Made by a program: the position numbers and the translations under genes. 64,000 bases of DNA from NCBI GenBank assembly GCA_037783545.1, contig JBBELK010001231.1, positions 1-64,000 of the forward strand, written 5' to 3'. The DNA comes from Henricia sp. BOLD:AAB3569. Lineage: Eukaryota > Echinodermata > Asteroidea > Spinulosida > Echinasteridae. Position 1 is the stretch's first letter. The number at the start of each line of letters is the position of its first letter. Positions 26,099 to 39,312 of this stretch are shown here, piece after piece. Below the pieces are notes generated by a model, which did not search any database, was not told the origin of the DNA, and saw only the letters and a program-made list of their open reading frames with translations.

Positions 26099-26250
26099 TG
26101 ACCCATGTGGGAATGATCTGGAGAACAATGGTTGGCCCATATGGGCCCTACATGGGGCGTTGGGTGCAGCCCATACAGGACCCATATGGGGCCCTTATAT
26201 ACTTGCACATATGGGGCCAATATGGGCCCCATGTGGGAATGTTACCTGGG
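26099..26250. mobile_element. 152-bp insertion rich in CCCATATGGG, unit 2
   Basis: Unit 1 reads CTCATAATGACGTC where unit 2 has this segment between CTCATA and TAATGACGTC, so a TA is duplicated. The insert is built from CCCATATGGGCCC-type palindromes and CCATGTGGGAATG at both ends as a direct repeat. Identical copies sit at 28358-28509 and 31314-31465, so it entered before those units were duplicated. Confidence 0.8.
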
Positions 26251-27269
26251 TAATGACGTCATCACGTGTCAGATTAAAGGTGCATGAAAATATTTTAAAA
26301 TGCAAATTACAACATTGATTCCTTCCCATATACGATCACTAGCAAAGGTCGTTAATGTATGGCTTTTCCGTTTATTTCTTCTTCTGATTTCCCCCCGCCC
26401 CCCATTGACATAACGCATGGGCGTTGTCGGCACTTTTTGAGGTCGTTCCCAAACTTGAGGTTGTTCTTAAACAAACTTGGTCACATGAAAGACACAGTAG
26501 ATAGAAGAGGTGTGCACCCAACAATGGCGTCATCATGACGTCATCAGGTGTAAGTTTAAAGGGGCATGAAATTTAATGTTTCCATATTTAAAAATTCATA
26601 AAAAATCATCCGTTTGACCTACGATCTTGATTCTTTCGGCATATACGATCATTAATAAAGGTCTTTCAAATGCCCACATGCCTTGACATTTAACCTCATT
26701 CCCTATTGGTCAAACAGACTTTGCCCTTCCATTTGAAACTGGTAAGAGGTATTTGGATGGGGTCAAAGGTGTTTGAGTTCGACTAGGGTGGGGTATCCAA
26801 AAAATATCGCCATGACCTGTGACCTTGCTCACTTTCGGTAGAAACCGGAAGTGCATTTAAATGAACCTATTTTGTAAAAGTGGTGAAAGCTGCCGAGATG
26901 CGGTTGGTAGTGTCAGTGTCTAAGGTAAATAGGGTTTCCAAAAATGTACGTTTCTACGTCATTCCATAAAAGGGCGCCCTCTAGCGTCAACATTAAAAAG
27001 TCTTAAAATGACCCTTTCATAGCAGTGTTTGCGCAAATTAGACCAATAGTGCTGCTTATAGAGTAAGTCGACCACCAAACATGTCTGTGTGGTTAAAACA
27101 TTGATGACGTCATAAATCCTTTAAAGGTAACACATTAAAGGTAAACTTTTTTAAAGTTAAATAGTTGATATGCTAACATCTAATTTTGCAAGGTAAGCAT
27201 GCTCATTTTTTTATTTAAAAAAATGTGAAAAAGCCCTACGCTCTGTTCATAGAACAGACGTAGCTCTAG

Positions 27270-29526
27270 TTTCTTCTTCTTCTGATTTTTTTCCCATAGA
27301 CAAAGCGCATAGGCGTTGTCGGCGTTTTTTCAGGTTGTTCCCAAACATTGATCTTAACCAAACTTGGTCACATCATAAGAGGTGTGCACCCAAGAATGGC
27401 GTCATTGTGACGTCATCCGTTACGTCATTATAACACTTTAAAAATGCCTAAAAAGCGAAAAATTGCCGAAATATGCATAAATTAATAAATTATAATTATT
27501 TAAAATTGACCAAAAAGTGGATTTTCGTCATAAAAATGAGCCAAAAATGCATTTCGTAAAATGTTTCCCTCTATAAAACCACATGACTCAGGGTCTAGCT
27601 ATTTAGCAGACATTATAGATCAGATCCTGGGCTACAAATTGCTTTGTGTAGTCATTTTCATCTTACCCTTCCTTCCTGGGTCAATTGGAAGCCAAAGTTC
27701 AGCCGAGTCAACATTTCCGTATATACAGGTTGGATTAATAAAAACGAAACCGAGATATTATTGCTAATTGTAACTAAAGTTGGGCGCGTATGAATGAACA
27801 GGAGATATCATCTGTTAGGGCTGAATCTCCTCTTTAAAATGACACCATGATCATGCCATGATGTTTTCGGTTTACTGAGCAGTGACCAGTGTTATGCCAG
27901 GGGCCCAGTTTTAGATTTGATCGTTCTCTATGCGAGCAAACTTCGCATAAATCAATTTTTACCGTAGATGTCTATTCCGTGTGCCCTGTGTGACACGGCG
28001 CCGGAAGCAGTCTTTTAACTGTCTACCACGGACGTGTAATTCAACAGAAGATGGTTTAAGTAGGATACAATCTTTCATGTTATTTCAGTCTTATTTAAGA
28101 GAGTCCACTCTCTACAAGAAACAAATTATGTGCTCTGATTTCTGCCTTTGATGACTAATAAATGTATATCAGTTTTTCGAGTAAACATCGGATTTCCATC
28201 CCAAATGTGAACAAAACAAACTAAAAATGAACAGTTTAATTAAATATTTAAATTAAAATATATACGATCAAACATTCATAACAAATCAGGCACCTATGAC
28301 CGTGATTCCTGCACCATATACGGTCATTAACAAATGTATTTAACTAATGATCTCATATGACCCATGTGGGAATGATCTGGAGAACAATGGTTGGCCCATA
28401 TGGGCCCTACATGGGGCGTTGGGTGCAGCCCATACAGGACCCATATGGGGCCCTTATATACTTGCACATATGGGGCCAATATGGGCCCCATGTGGGAATG
28501 TTACCTGGGTAATGACGTCATCACGTGTCAGATTAAAGGTGCATGAAAATATTTTAAAATGCAAATTACAACATTGATTCCTTCCCATATACGATCACTA
28601 GCAAAGGTCGTTAATGTATGGCTTTTCCGTTTATTTCTTCTTCTGATTTCCCCCCGCCCCCCATTGACATAACGCATGGGCGTTGTCGGCACTTTTTGAG
28701 GTCGTTCCCAAACTTGAGGTTGTTCTTAAACAAACTTGGTCACATGAAAGACACAGTAGATAGAAGAGGTGTGCACCCAACAATGGCGTCATCATGACGT
28801 CATCAGGTGTAAGTTTAAAGGGGCATGAAATTTAATGTTTCCATATTTAAAAATTCATAAAAAATCATCCGTTTGACCTACGATCTTGATTCTTTCGGCA
28901 TATACGATCATTAATAAAGGTCTTTCAGATGCCCACATGCCTTGACATTTGACCTCATTCCCTATTGGTCAAACAGACTTTGCCCTTCCATTTGAAACTG
29001 GTAAGAGGTATTTGGATGGGGTCAAAGGTGTTTGAGTTCGACTAGGGTGGGGTATCCAAAAAATATCGCCATGACCTGTGACCTTGCTCACTTTCGGTAG
29101 AAACCGGAAGTGCATTTAAATGAACCTATTTTGTAAAAGTGGTGAAAGCTGCCGAGATGCGGTTGGTAGTGTCAGTGTCTAAGGTAAATAGGGTTTCCAA
29201 AAATGTAAGTTTTTACGTCATTCCATAAAAGGGCGCCCTCTAGCTTCAAAATTAAAAAGTCTTAAAATGACCCTTTCATAGCAGTGTTTGCGCAAATTAG
29301 CCCAATAGTGCTGCTTATAGAGTAAGTCCACCACCAAACATGTCTGTGTGGTTAAAACATTGATGACGTCATCAATCATCTAAAGGTAACACATTAAAGG
29401 TAAACTTTTTTAAAGTTAAATAGTTGATATGCTAACATCTAATTTTGCAAGGTAAGCATGCTCATTTTTTAAGTTAAAAAATGTGAAAAAGCCCTACGCT
29501 CTGTTCATAGAACAGACGTAGCTCTA
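27270..29526 (+). mobile_element. Helentron-like unit 3
   Basis: It starts TTTCTTCTTCTTCTGATTTT directly after the CTCTAG of unit 2. It lacks a ~400-bp internal module present in units 1 and 2, and has a deletion near 28057-28120 that unit 4 shares. It carries the 152-bp insert at 28358-28509. The 3' hairpin is intact but the terminus reads CTCTAT instead of CTCTAG. Confidence 0.65.
28358..28509. mobile_element. 152-bp CCCATATGGG insertion, unit 3
   Basis: Sequence and flanks are the same as the copy at 26099-26250. It was inherited by unit duplication rather than inserted again. Confidence 0.8.
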
Positions 29527-32484
29527 TTTCTTTTTTTTTGTCCGTTTATTTCTTCTTCTGATTTTTTTCCCATAGACAAAGCGCATAGGCGTTGTCGGCG
29601 CTTTTTCAGGTTGTTCCCAAACATTGATCTTAACCAAACTTGGTCACATCAAAGACATAGTATAAGAGGTGTGCACCCAAGAATGGCTTCATTGTGACGT
29701 CATCCGTTACGTCATTATAACACTTTAAAAATGCCTAAAAAGCGAAAAAATTTCCGAAATATGTACTTTTTAAAATGGTTCCCTTGCCCAAACCACATGA
29801 CCCAGGGTTTTCATATTTGGCAAACATTTAGATCAGATCATGAGCTTCAATGTACTTAGTGTAGGCATTTTCATCTGACCCTTCCTTCCTGGGTCAATCG
29901 AAGGTCAAAGTTCAGCCAATTCAAAAATCACATTGTTTGTATTTGTTTGTATTTATGAAGCAATATTAGCTATTCAACCATGCTTGATTTTCATCAAACT
30001 AGGTACAGGCATGGGCCCCATCACAAACGTCCACCACCATGTAGAACGTCACCATGACGTCAATGATTACGTAATTATAATAATTTTAAAATGGCACAAA
30101 AGTGGATTTTTATCATGAAAATTACCAAAATATGCATTTCGTAAAACGCTTCCCTGTATGAACCCACATGACCCAGGGTCTTCATATTTGGCAGACATAT
30201 ATATCAGATCCTAGCCTACAATATTCTTAGTGTAGGCATTTTCATCTGACCCTTCCTTCCTGGGTCAATCGAAGGTCAAAGTTCAGCCAATTCAAAAATC
30301 ACATTGTTTGTATTTTGTTGTACTTATGAAGCAATATTACCTCTTAAACTACGCTTGACCTTTATAAAACTAGGTACAGGCATGGGCCCCATCACAAACT
30401 TCCACCACCATGTAGAACATCACCATGACGTCAATGATTACGTAATTATAATTATTTAAAATTGACCAAAAAGTGGATTTTCGTCATAAAAATGAGCCAC
30501 AAAAACATTTCGTACAATGTTTCCCTCTATAAAACCACATGACCCAGGGTCTTCATATTCAGCAGACATTATAGATCAGATCCTGAGCTACAATTTCCTT
30601 TGTGTAGTCATTTTCATCTGCCCCTTCCTTCCTGGGTCAATTGAAGGCCAAAGTTCAGCCAAGTCAACATTTCCGTATATACAGGGTGGATTAAAAAAAC
30701 CGAAACCGAGATATTATTGCTAATTGTAACTAAAGTAGGGCCCGTATGAATGAACAGGAGATATCATCTGTTAGGGCTGAATCTCCTCTTTAAAATGACA
30801 CCATGATCATGCCATGATGTTTTCGGTTTACTGAGCAGTGACCAGTGTTATGCCAGGTGCCCAGTTTTAGATTTGATCGTTCTCTATGCGAGCAAACTTC
30901 GCATAAATCAATTTTTACCGTAGATGTCTATTCCGTGTGCCCTGTGTGACACGGCGCCGGAAGCAGTCTTTTAACTGTCTACCACGGACGTGTAATTCAA
31001 CAGAAGATGGTTTAAGTAGGATACAATCTTTCATGTTATTTCAGTCTTATTTAAGAGAGTCCACTCTCTACAAGAAACAAATTATGTGCTCTGATTTCTG
31101 CCTTTGATGACTAATAAATGTATATCAGTTTTTCGAGTAAACATCGGATTTCCATCCCAAATGTGAACAAAACAAACTAAAAATGAACAGTTTAATTAAA
31201 TATTTAAATTAAAATATATACGATCAAACATTCATAACAAATCAGGCACCTATGACCGTGATTCCTGCACCATATACGGTCATTAACAAATGTATTTAAC
31301 TAATGATCTCATATGACCCATGTGGGAATGATCTGGAGAACAATGGTTGGCCCATATGGGCCCTACATGGGGCGTTGGGTGCAGCCCATACAGGACCCAT
31401 ATGGGGCCCTTATATACTTGCACATATGGGGCCAATATGGGCCCCATGTGGGAATGTTACCTGGGTAATGACGTCATCACTTGTCAGATTAAAGGTGCAT
31501 GAAAATATTTTAAAATGCAAATTACAACATTGATTCCTTCCCATATACGATCACTAGCAAAGGTCGTTAATGTATGGCTTTTCCGTTTATTTCTTCTTCT
31601 GATTTCCCCCCGCCCCCCATTGACATAACGCATGGGCGTTGTCGGCACTTTTTGAGGTCGTTCCCAAACTTGAGGTTGTTCTTAAACAAACTTGGTCACA
31701 TGAAAGACACAGTAGATAGAAGAGGTGTGCACCCAACAATGGCGTCATCATGACGTCATCAGGTGTAAGTTTAAAGGGGCATGAAATTTAATGTTTCCAT
31801 ATTTAAAAATTCATAAAAAATCATCCGTTTGACCTACGATCTTGATTCTTTCGGCATATACGATCATTAATAAAGGTCTTTCAGATGCCCACATGCCTTG
31901 ACATTTAACCTCATTCCCTATTGGTCAAACAGACTTTGCCCTTCCATTTGAAACTGGTAAGAGGTATTTGGATGGGGTCAAAGGTGTTTGAGTTCGACTA
32001 GGGTGGGGTATCCAAAAAATATCGCCATGACCTGTGACCTTGCTCACTTTCGGTAGAAACCGGAAGTGCATTTAAATGAACCTATTTTGTAAAAGTGGTG
32101 AAAGCTGCCGAGATGCGGTTGGTAGTGTCAGTGTCTAAGGTAAATAGGGTTTCCAAAAATGTACGTTTCTACGTCATTCCATAAAAGGGCGCCCTCTAGC
32201 GTCAACATTAAAAAGTCTTAAAATGACCCTTTCATAGCAGTGTTTGCGCAAATTAGACCAATAGTGCTGCTTATAGAGTAAGTCGACCACCAAACATGTC
32301 TGTGTGGTTAAAACATTGATGACGTCATAAATCCTTTAAAGGTAACACATTAAAGGTAAACTTTTTTAAAGTTAAATAGTTGATATGCTAACATCTAATT
32401 TTGCAAGGTAAGCATGCTCATTTTTTTATTTAAAAAAATGTGAAAAAGCCCTACGCTCTGTTCATAGAACAGACGTAGCTCTAG
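29527..32484 (+). mobile_element. Helentron-like unit 4
   Basis: Its first half resembles unit 1 (GGCGCTTTTTC), its middle shares the deletion of unit 3, and its second half matches unit 2 (for example TTTAACCTCATTCCC and TTTCTACGTCATTCC). It is therefore a mosaic, produced by recombination or gene conversion between neighbours. It ends in hairpin plus CTCTAG (32479-32484). Confidence 0.65.
31314..31465. mobile_element. 152-bp CCCATATGGG insertion, unit 4
   Basis: Third copy of the insert, 2956 bp from the one in unit 3, in the same flanks. Confidence 0.8.
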
Positions 32485-34856
32485 TTTCTTCTTCTTCTGA
32501 TTTTTTTCCCATAGACAAAGCGCATAGGCGTTGTCGGCGTTTTTTCAGGTTGTTCCCAAACATTGATCTTAACCAAACTTGGTCACATCAAAGACATAGT
32601 ATAAGAGGTGTGCACCCAAGAATGGCGTCATTGTGACGTCATCCGTTACGTCATTATAACACTTTAAAAATGCCTAAAAAGCGAAAAATTGCCGAAATAT
32701 GCATAAATTAATAAATTATAATTATTTAAAATTGACCAAAAAGTGGATTTTCGTCATAAAAATGAGCCAAAAATGCATTTCGTAAAATGTTTTCCTCTAT
32801 AAAACCACATGACTCAGGGTCTAGCTATTTAGCAGACATTATAGATCAGATCCTGGGCTACAAATTGCTTTGTGTAGTCATTTTCATATTACCCTTCCTT
32901 CCTGGGTCAATTGGAAGCCAAAGTTCAGCCGAGTCAACATTTCCGTATATACAGGTTGGATTAATAAAAACGAAACCGAGATATTATTGCTAATTGTAAC
33001 TAAAGTTGGGCGCGTATGAATGAACAGGAGATATCATCTGTTAGGGTGGAATCTCCTCTTTAAAATGACACCATGATCATGTCATTATGTTTTCGGTTGA
33101 CTGAGCAGTGACCAGTGTTATGCCAGGAGCCTAGTTTTAGATTTGACCGTTCTCAATGCGAGCAAACTTTGCAGACATGAATTTTTACCGTAGCTGTCTA
33201 TTACGTGTGCCCTGTGTGACACGGCGCCGACCGAGACAGTGACACGCTATTTTGTTTGCGTGGAAGCAGTCTTTTAACTGTGTCTACCACGGACGTGTAA
33301 TTCAACAGAAGATGGTTTAACAAAAGTACATTTGAGTAGGATACAATATTTTATGTTATTTCAGTCTTATTTAAGAGAGTCCACTCTCTACACGAAAGTA
33401 GTTGTATGTTATTGAGGGAATGTCGTAGTTTTGCCGTGAAGCATTCATTCCAATGTTGGTTTTCTTCCTTTTAGGTTTAGTAAGGTGCAAAGCTTAATAT
33501 AGGCCTGATATCATTAAGTCATTGTCAGGATTTTATTGAACCATTTTCAACAAATCTAATTACGAAATTGTTCCTTCTTGGCCAAACTTTTTTCAATCTT
33601 AACAAATTATGTGCTCTGATTTCTGCCTTTGATGACTAATATATGTATATCAGTTTTTCGAGTAAACATCGGATTTCCATCCCAAATGTGAACAAAACAA
33701 ACTAACAATGAACAGTTTAGAATTCGCAAAGGGAAATAAAACTTGCCTCTAAACTTAGTTTTCAGGACATTATGACAAATAGTACTAATTTTACAGTAAC
33801 TTAGGCCTAATCGATGTTTTTAAATGTGCAAAAACTGAAAATTGTCATATTTTCAAATCTAAACATATTTTCTGAATCGATGAAGGCTTCTGTACTATTT
33901 CCATTATATGTACATGTTATTTTGTTTTATATGAAATTTGGCTCAATACTCTCTTAAGTATAAATCCTGAACCTACACGTTATGATACTTCTCAAGGAGC
34001 TAATTAAGTAATCAAAGGTTTTTACCTGCACCATAACTTGGTATCTCACAGTTCATCAAACACCTCGAAGTGGTAGATCTGTATAGCAGTACTCCCCCCA
34101 CCCAGGCAAACTGACACAACTCAAAAACTGTTCATCATCAGGTATCAGATTAAAGGAGCATACAATTTAATGTTTTCCATATTCAAACATTCATAACAAA
34201 TCAGCCGATTGACCTATGATCGTCATTCCTGCGCCACATACGATCACTAGCAAATGTCGTTAATTGATGACGTCATCACGTGACAGATTAAAGGAGCATC
34301 AAATACAAGTATATGCAGACGCGCACATTGCTTGACATTTGACCTCGTTTCCTAGTGGTCAAATCTTCGTTGGCTTATAATTTTAAAGTGATAACAAACA
34401 ACACAGGACTCATAGCATTATGGTTAGGTATACACGAATCCGGTTGCTAAGGACTCCTTCCCTGCAAGTCCGCCATTACTGGGGGCCATCCACTGCCATG
34501 CACTGGGCGCTTTGTCTTGTTGTTAAATCGAACAGAGCACAACGCGTACGCGTACACAGGCTTCGCAAGCAAATAAACGCTCAAAATTCGTTCGAAGTGA
34601 CAACATAATGTAACAGCATATCATCAACACAAAACCCACAGTTCAGGGCACTGGATGGCCCCCAGCTATGGCGGACGTACACGGACCATGACTTTGCAGC
34701 TCGGATTGGTAACCATTAGTCTCGATAACCATTAGTCAAACAGTTTTTGGCTTATAATTTAAAATTGTTCAAAAATAGATAGGCGTTTTTCAAGTTTTAA
34801 AGTTAAAACATGTGAAAAAGCCCTACGCTCTGTTCATAGAACAGACGTAGCTCTAG
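32485..34856 (+). mobile_element. Helentron-like unit 5, diverged
   Basis: The first ~550 bp match the start of unit 3 closely (5.2 kb upstream, including GGCGTTTTTTC). After about 33050 it becomes more diverged, and from 33720 most of the body is new sequence. The 3' hairpin and CTCTAG (34851-34856) are intact. An inverted-repeat element lies at 34465-34679. Confidence 0.6.
34465..34679. mobile_element. Inverted-repeat element (MITE-like)
   Basis: AAGTCCGCCATTACTGGGGG and GGCCATCCACTGCC at the left are mirrored by GGCACTGGATGGCC and CCCCAGCTATGGCGGAC at the right. No coding capacity; the target duplication is not clear. Confidence 0.65.
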
Positions 34857-37164
34857 TTTTTTTTTTTTTCTTCTTTTTCCACTCAAACGTTTCCAGAGCT
34901 TTTCTTCAAAACGGTTCAAGCTATCAACTTGAAACTTGGTAGGAACATCAATCACAATGTGAATGTGTGCATTGAAGTGTGACGTCATTGTGACGTCATC
35001 GGGTATTAAATCTTATAGATAAGATCATGGCCTACAATTTTCTTTGTGTGGGCATTTTCATCTGACCCTTCCTTCTGGGGTCAATCTGAGGTCAAATTTT
35101 AACGAAACTGAGAATCTCAGTTTTTACACTTACCAGCAACAATGCCTATCAAACCAAGCTGAATCGTTAGTAAATTAGATACAGACATAGGCCCTACGGC
35201 AGAATTTCACCACAATGTATAGTATCATGATGGCATCAAGTGTGACGTAATCATGACGTCATCAGGTGTCAAATTACAAAAATTCAAAGGTTATTATTTC
35301 CAAAATTCATATCTCAAGAACCGTAATAGATACTTGAACAATTCTTTCACAACATGATAAGTCTAAATGAACTGAACAAATCATACAATGTCATGACCCC
35401 TGTGTGACGCCTACTTCCGGTCCAAACCGGAAGTTGTTCGAAAATGTGCATTTTTAAAATAGATTCAAAGTGGTAGTGAATTTGACCATATTTCTACGGA
35501 ACGAAATGTTTCCACACATGTGGACTTTTTGACTATACCATTGGTGACGTCATCACATGGACGGTAGTTACGTAATGTGGTGTCAAAATACGCAAATTTG
35601 GAGCTGAATTGTTTTAAAATGCTGTATCTTGAGAACTACAGCAGATATTCTCATGATTCTTTCGCCACATTTAAGAACTTGATGTTTATCAAATTGTTGA
35701 ACAATTTGTGCACAACATTGTGACGTCATGATATCGTCACAGGTGTCAAATTACAAAAATTAAATGGTTATTATTTCAAAAATTCATATCTCAAGAATCT
35801 TAATAGATACTTGAACAATTCTTTCACAGCACGATAGGTCGCACTGAACTGAACGAATCATACAAAGGCATGACTCCTGTGTGACCCAAACCTCCGGTCC
35901 AAACCGGAAGAGGTTCATAAATGTACACTTTTTTAGCATTTTGAATGCAAATAGAGCCAAAGTGGTAGGGAATTTGACCATAGTTCTACGGAACGAAATG
36001 TTCCCTCACATGTGGACTTTATGACTACATATATACCACTGATGACGTCATCACGTGCACGGTGGTTACGTAATGTGGAGAAATTATTTGTTGGGTCCCT
36101 TGATAATTAAGCTAACTCAGTCGTTTGAGGGCGCTATGCCAAGCCTCCACTAATCTGACGATTTGCGCCCATATATAGTGCTCGACTTCTAATAATAGAA
36201 CTTGTATCTAGGCGGCCTATCTCGGGTCAGAGGTCATAATGTAAATATTAGGGAGGATGTCTGGGCCACACGGCCAATGATATCCACGTACGTGCGCGAG
36301 TAGTGAATAAGTCAGACAGACGAAACATAAGCAGGGCTTGATTTACAACCGAGAAAATTTGACTTTTGAAGATGTAAAACTGCTAGTTTCCGTGGCATCA
36401 TCGCCAGGAAAGTTGAATGAACACTAGATAGCACAAGGACATTTACTTTTGGTGACTTAGCTGTTGTATCTTGGGTGTAATTATGTACGGCTAGCCTTAG
36501 TCGGCGGACCAGATTAAATATGTCATCTCCCCGAAAACTGTGAATGTGACATGCTGGAAATCGTTGCTGTGTTGGAAATAGACCGTATCGAATAGCCGCC
36601 ATTTCGTGGGGCAACTTTTGTTACTTAAACCGTTCAACAATGGAAGCACAATATGTGCAAACATGCATGTCCTCAAATAACAAAGAAACTGCCCCACGAA
36701 ATGGCGGCTATTCGATACGGTCTATAAAATGGACATGGTGGACCGCAACTCAAGTTGACTGGAGCGTCAGTTTATTCTAGATGCAATTGAACCCCAACTC
36801 CCCACACGGCGATATCTTACAGTAATATGATCTCAAATGACAAAATCTTTAGAACTGTAATAGATATTGAAAAGATTCTTTCACCACATATAGGCATACA
36901 TGTCAAAACTTGTTCTTCAGTAGATGCTTGAACAATCTGTGCACACAATAGTAACGTTATGATGAGATTGACAATTATGACGTCATCAGATACACAATGT
37001 TAGCGTTGAATAGTCAGAGTCATGTCTTGAGAATTCCAATACTTTTTCAACATCAAACAACTCAAGTTTTCAAACAATCTAAAAACTGTGTCGTCATCAT
37101 CATTTCAATGTTTATGTCACCCGATCACCTTGCGTTTGTAAAAAACACAAACGCGAAGCTCTAG
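34857..37164 (+). mobile_element. Helentron-like unit 6, second subfamily
   Basis: After the CTCTAG of unit 5 a T/C tract leads into CCACTCAAACGTTTCCAGAG, a start unlike units 1-5. The body still has TGACCCTTCCTTC(T/C)GGGGTCAAT-type modules and many TGACGTCA sites. The 3' end is GATCACCTTGCGTTTGT, a hairpin with ACACAAACGCG, then CTCTAG. It is a sister subfamily with a different terminal hairpin but the same final six bases. Confidence 0.6.
36579..36724. mobile_element. TAGACC-family MITE, copy 2
   Basis: TAGACCGTATCGAATAGCC...GGCTATTCGATACGGTCTA. Unit 7 has the empty site GTTGGAAATAAAATGG at about 38865, so the insertion followed duplication of units 6 and 7. One flanking TA is missing on the left. 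Confidence 0.9.
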
Positions 37165-39312
37165 TATATTTTTTTTCTTCTTTTTCCACTCAAACGTTTC
37201 CAGAGCTTTTCTTCAAAACGGTTCAAGCTATCAACTTGAAACTTGGTAGGAACATCAATCACAATGTGAATGTGTGCATTGAAGTGTGACGTCATTGTGA
37301 CGTCATCGGGTATTAAATTACAACCCAAAAATGACTAAAATATGCATGTTTTAAAATGCTTCCGTCTGGAAAACCACGTGACCCATGATTTTCGTATTTA
37401 GCAAGCTTATAGATAAGATCATGGCCTACAATTTTCTTTGTGTGGGCATTTTCATTTGACCCTTCCTTCTGGGGTCAATCTGAGGTCAAAGTTCAATGAA
37501 AACGAAAACGAAAATCTCAATTTGTGCACTTATTGAGCAACAATGCCCATCAAACCAAGCTGAATCTTTAAGTAACAAAGTACAGGCATAGGTCCTATGG
37601 CAGACTTTCACCAGCGTGTATAATATTATGATGGCAAAAAGCGTGGCGTCATCGTGACGTCATCAAGTATCAAATTACACCCCCCAAAAAACCAAAATAT
37701 GCATATTTTAAAATGCTTCCGTCTTGAAAACCACGTGACCCAGGATCTTCGTATTTGGAAGGTTTATAGATGACATTCTGTGCTCCAATGTTCTTTGTGT
37801 GGGCATTTTCATCTGACCCTTCCTTCTGGGGTCAATTGGAGGTCAAAGTTCAACGAAACTGAGAATCTCAGTTTTTACACTTACCAGCAACAATGCCTAT
37901 CAAACCAAGCTGAATCGTTAGTAAATAAGATACAGACATAGGCCCTACGGCAGACTTTCACAAGAATGTATAGTACCATGATGGCATCAAGTGTGACGTA
38001 ATCATGACGTCATCAGGTGCCAAATTACAAAAATTCAAAGGTTATTATTTCCAAAATTCATATCTCAAGAATCGTAATAGATACTTGAACAATTCTTTCA
38101 CAGCATGATAGGTCGCAATGAACTGAACAAATCATACAATGGCATGACCCCTGTGTGACCCAAACCTCCGGTCCAAACCGGAAGAGGTTCGAAAATGTAC
38201 ACTTTTTTAGCACTTTGAATGCAAATAGAGCCAAAGTGGTAGGGAATTTAACCATAGTTCTACGGAACGAAATGTTCCCTCACATGTGGACTTTATGACT
38301 ACATATATACCACTGATGACATCATCACGTGCACGGTGGTTACGTACTGTGGAGAAATAATTTTTTGGGTCCCTTGATAATTAAGTTAACTCGGTCGTTG
38401 GAGGGCGCTATGCCAAGCCTCCACTAATCTGACGATTTGCGCCCATATATAGTGCTCGACTTATAATAATAGAACTTGTATCTAGGCGGCCTGTCTCGGG
38501 TCAGAGGTCATAATGTATCTTTTTAGGGAGGATGTCTGGGCCACACGGCCGATGATATACACGTACGTACGTGCCCGTGTAGTGAATAAGTCAGACAGAC
38601 GAGACATAATAAGCAGGGCTTGATTTACAACCGAGAAAATTGGACTTTTGAAGATGTAAAACTGCTAGTTTCCGTGGCATCATCGCCAGGAAAGTTGAAT
38701 GAACACTTGATAGCACAAGGACATTTACTTTTGGTGACTTAGCTGTTGTATCTTGGGTGTAATTATGTACGGCTAGCCTTAGTCGGCGGACCTGAGTAAA
38801 TATGTCTTCTCCCCGAAAACTGTGAATGTAACATGCTGGAAATCGTTGCTGTGTTGGAAATAAAATGGACATGGTGGACCGCAACTCAAGTTGACTGGAG
38901 CGTCAGTTTATTCTAGATGCAATTGAACCCCAAATCTCCACACGGCGATATACTACAGTAATAATGATCTCAAATGACAACATCTTTAGAACTGTTATAT
39001 TGAAAAGATTCTTTCACCACATATACATGTCAAAACTTGTTCTTCAGTAGATACTTGAACAATCTGTGCACACAATAGTAACGTTATGATGAGATTGACA
39101 ATTATGACGTCATCAGATACACAATTTTAGCGTTGAATAGTCAGAGCACCTTCCTCCATGGTCAGAGTCATGTCTTGAGAATTCCAATACTTTTTCAACA
39201 TCAAACAACTCCAGTTTTCAAACAATCTCAAAACTGTGTCGTCATCATCATTTCAATGTTTATGTCACCCGATCACCTTGCGTTTGTAAAAAACACAAAC
39301 GCGAAGCTCTAG
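37165..39312 (+). mobile_element. Helentron-like unit 7
   Basis: Second member of the subfamily seen in unit 6, about 2.28 kb further on, lacking the TAGACC MITE. It ends with GATCACCTTGCGTTTGT, the hairpin and CTCTAG at 39307-39312. Immediately after it the split LTR-like element resumes (TTTTCAAC), so the whole block lies between a T on each side. Confidence 0.6.

Larger units (their letters stand above)
23888..27269 (+). mobile_element. Helentron-like unit 2
   Basis: The unit starts with a TTC run and CCCATAGACAAAGCGCATAG immediately after the CTCTAG end of unit 1. It repeats the body of unit 1, including the TGACCCTTCCTTCCTGGGTC modules and the second-half start at about 26362 (CTTCTTCTGATTTCCCC). 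It ends with the hairpin and CTCTAG at 27264-27269. Two insertions absent from unit 1 lie inside (24731-25533 and 26099-26250). No coding sequence. Confidence 0.65.

Noticed and set aside
26088..31533. Identical 76-codon frames in three Helentron-like units
   Set aside because: They lie across the 152-bp CCCATATGGG insert; identity comes from recent unit duplication and not from selection on a protein.
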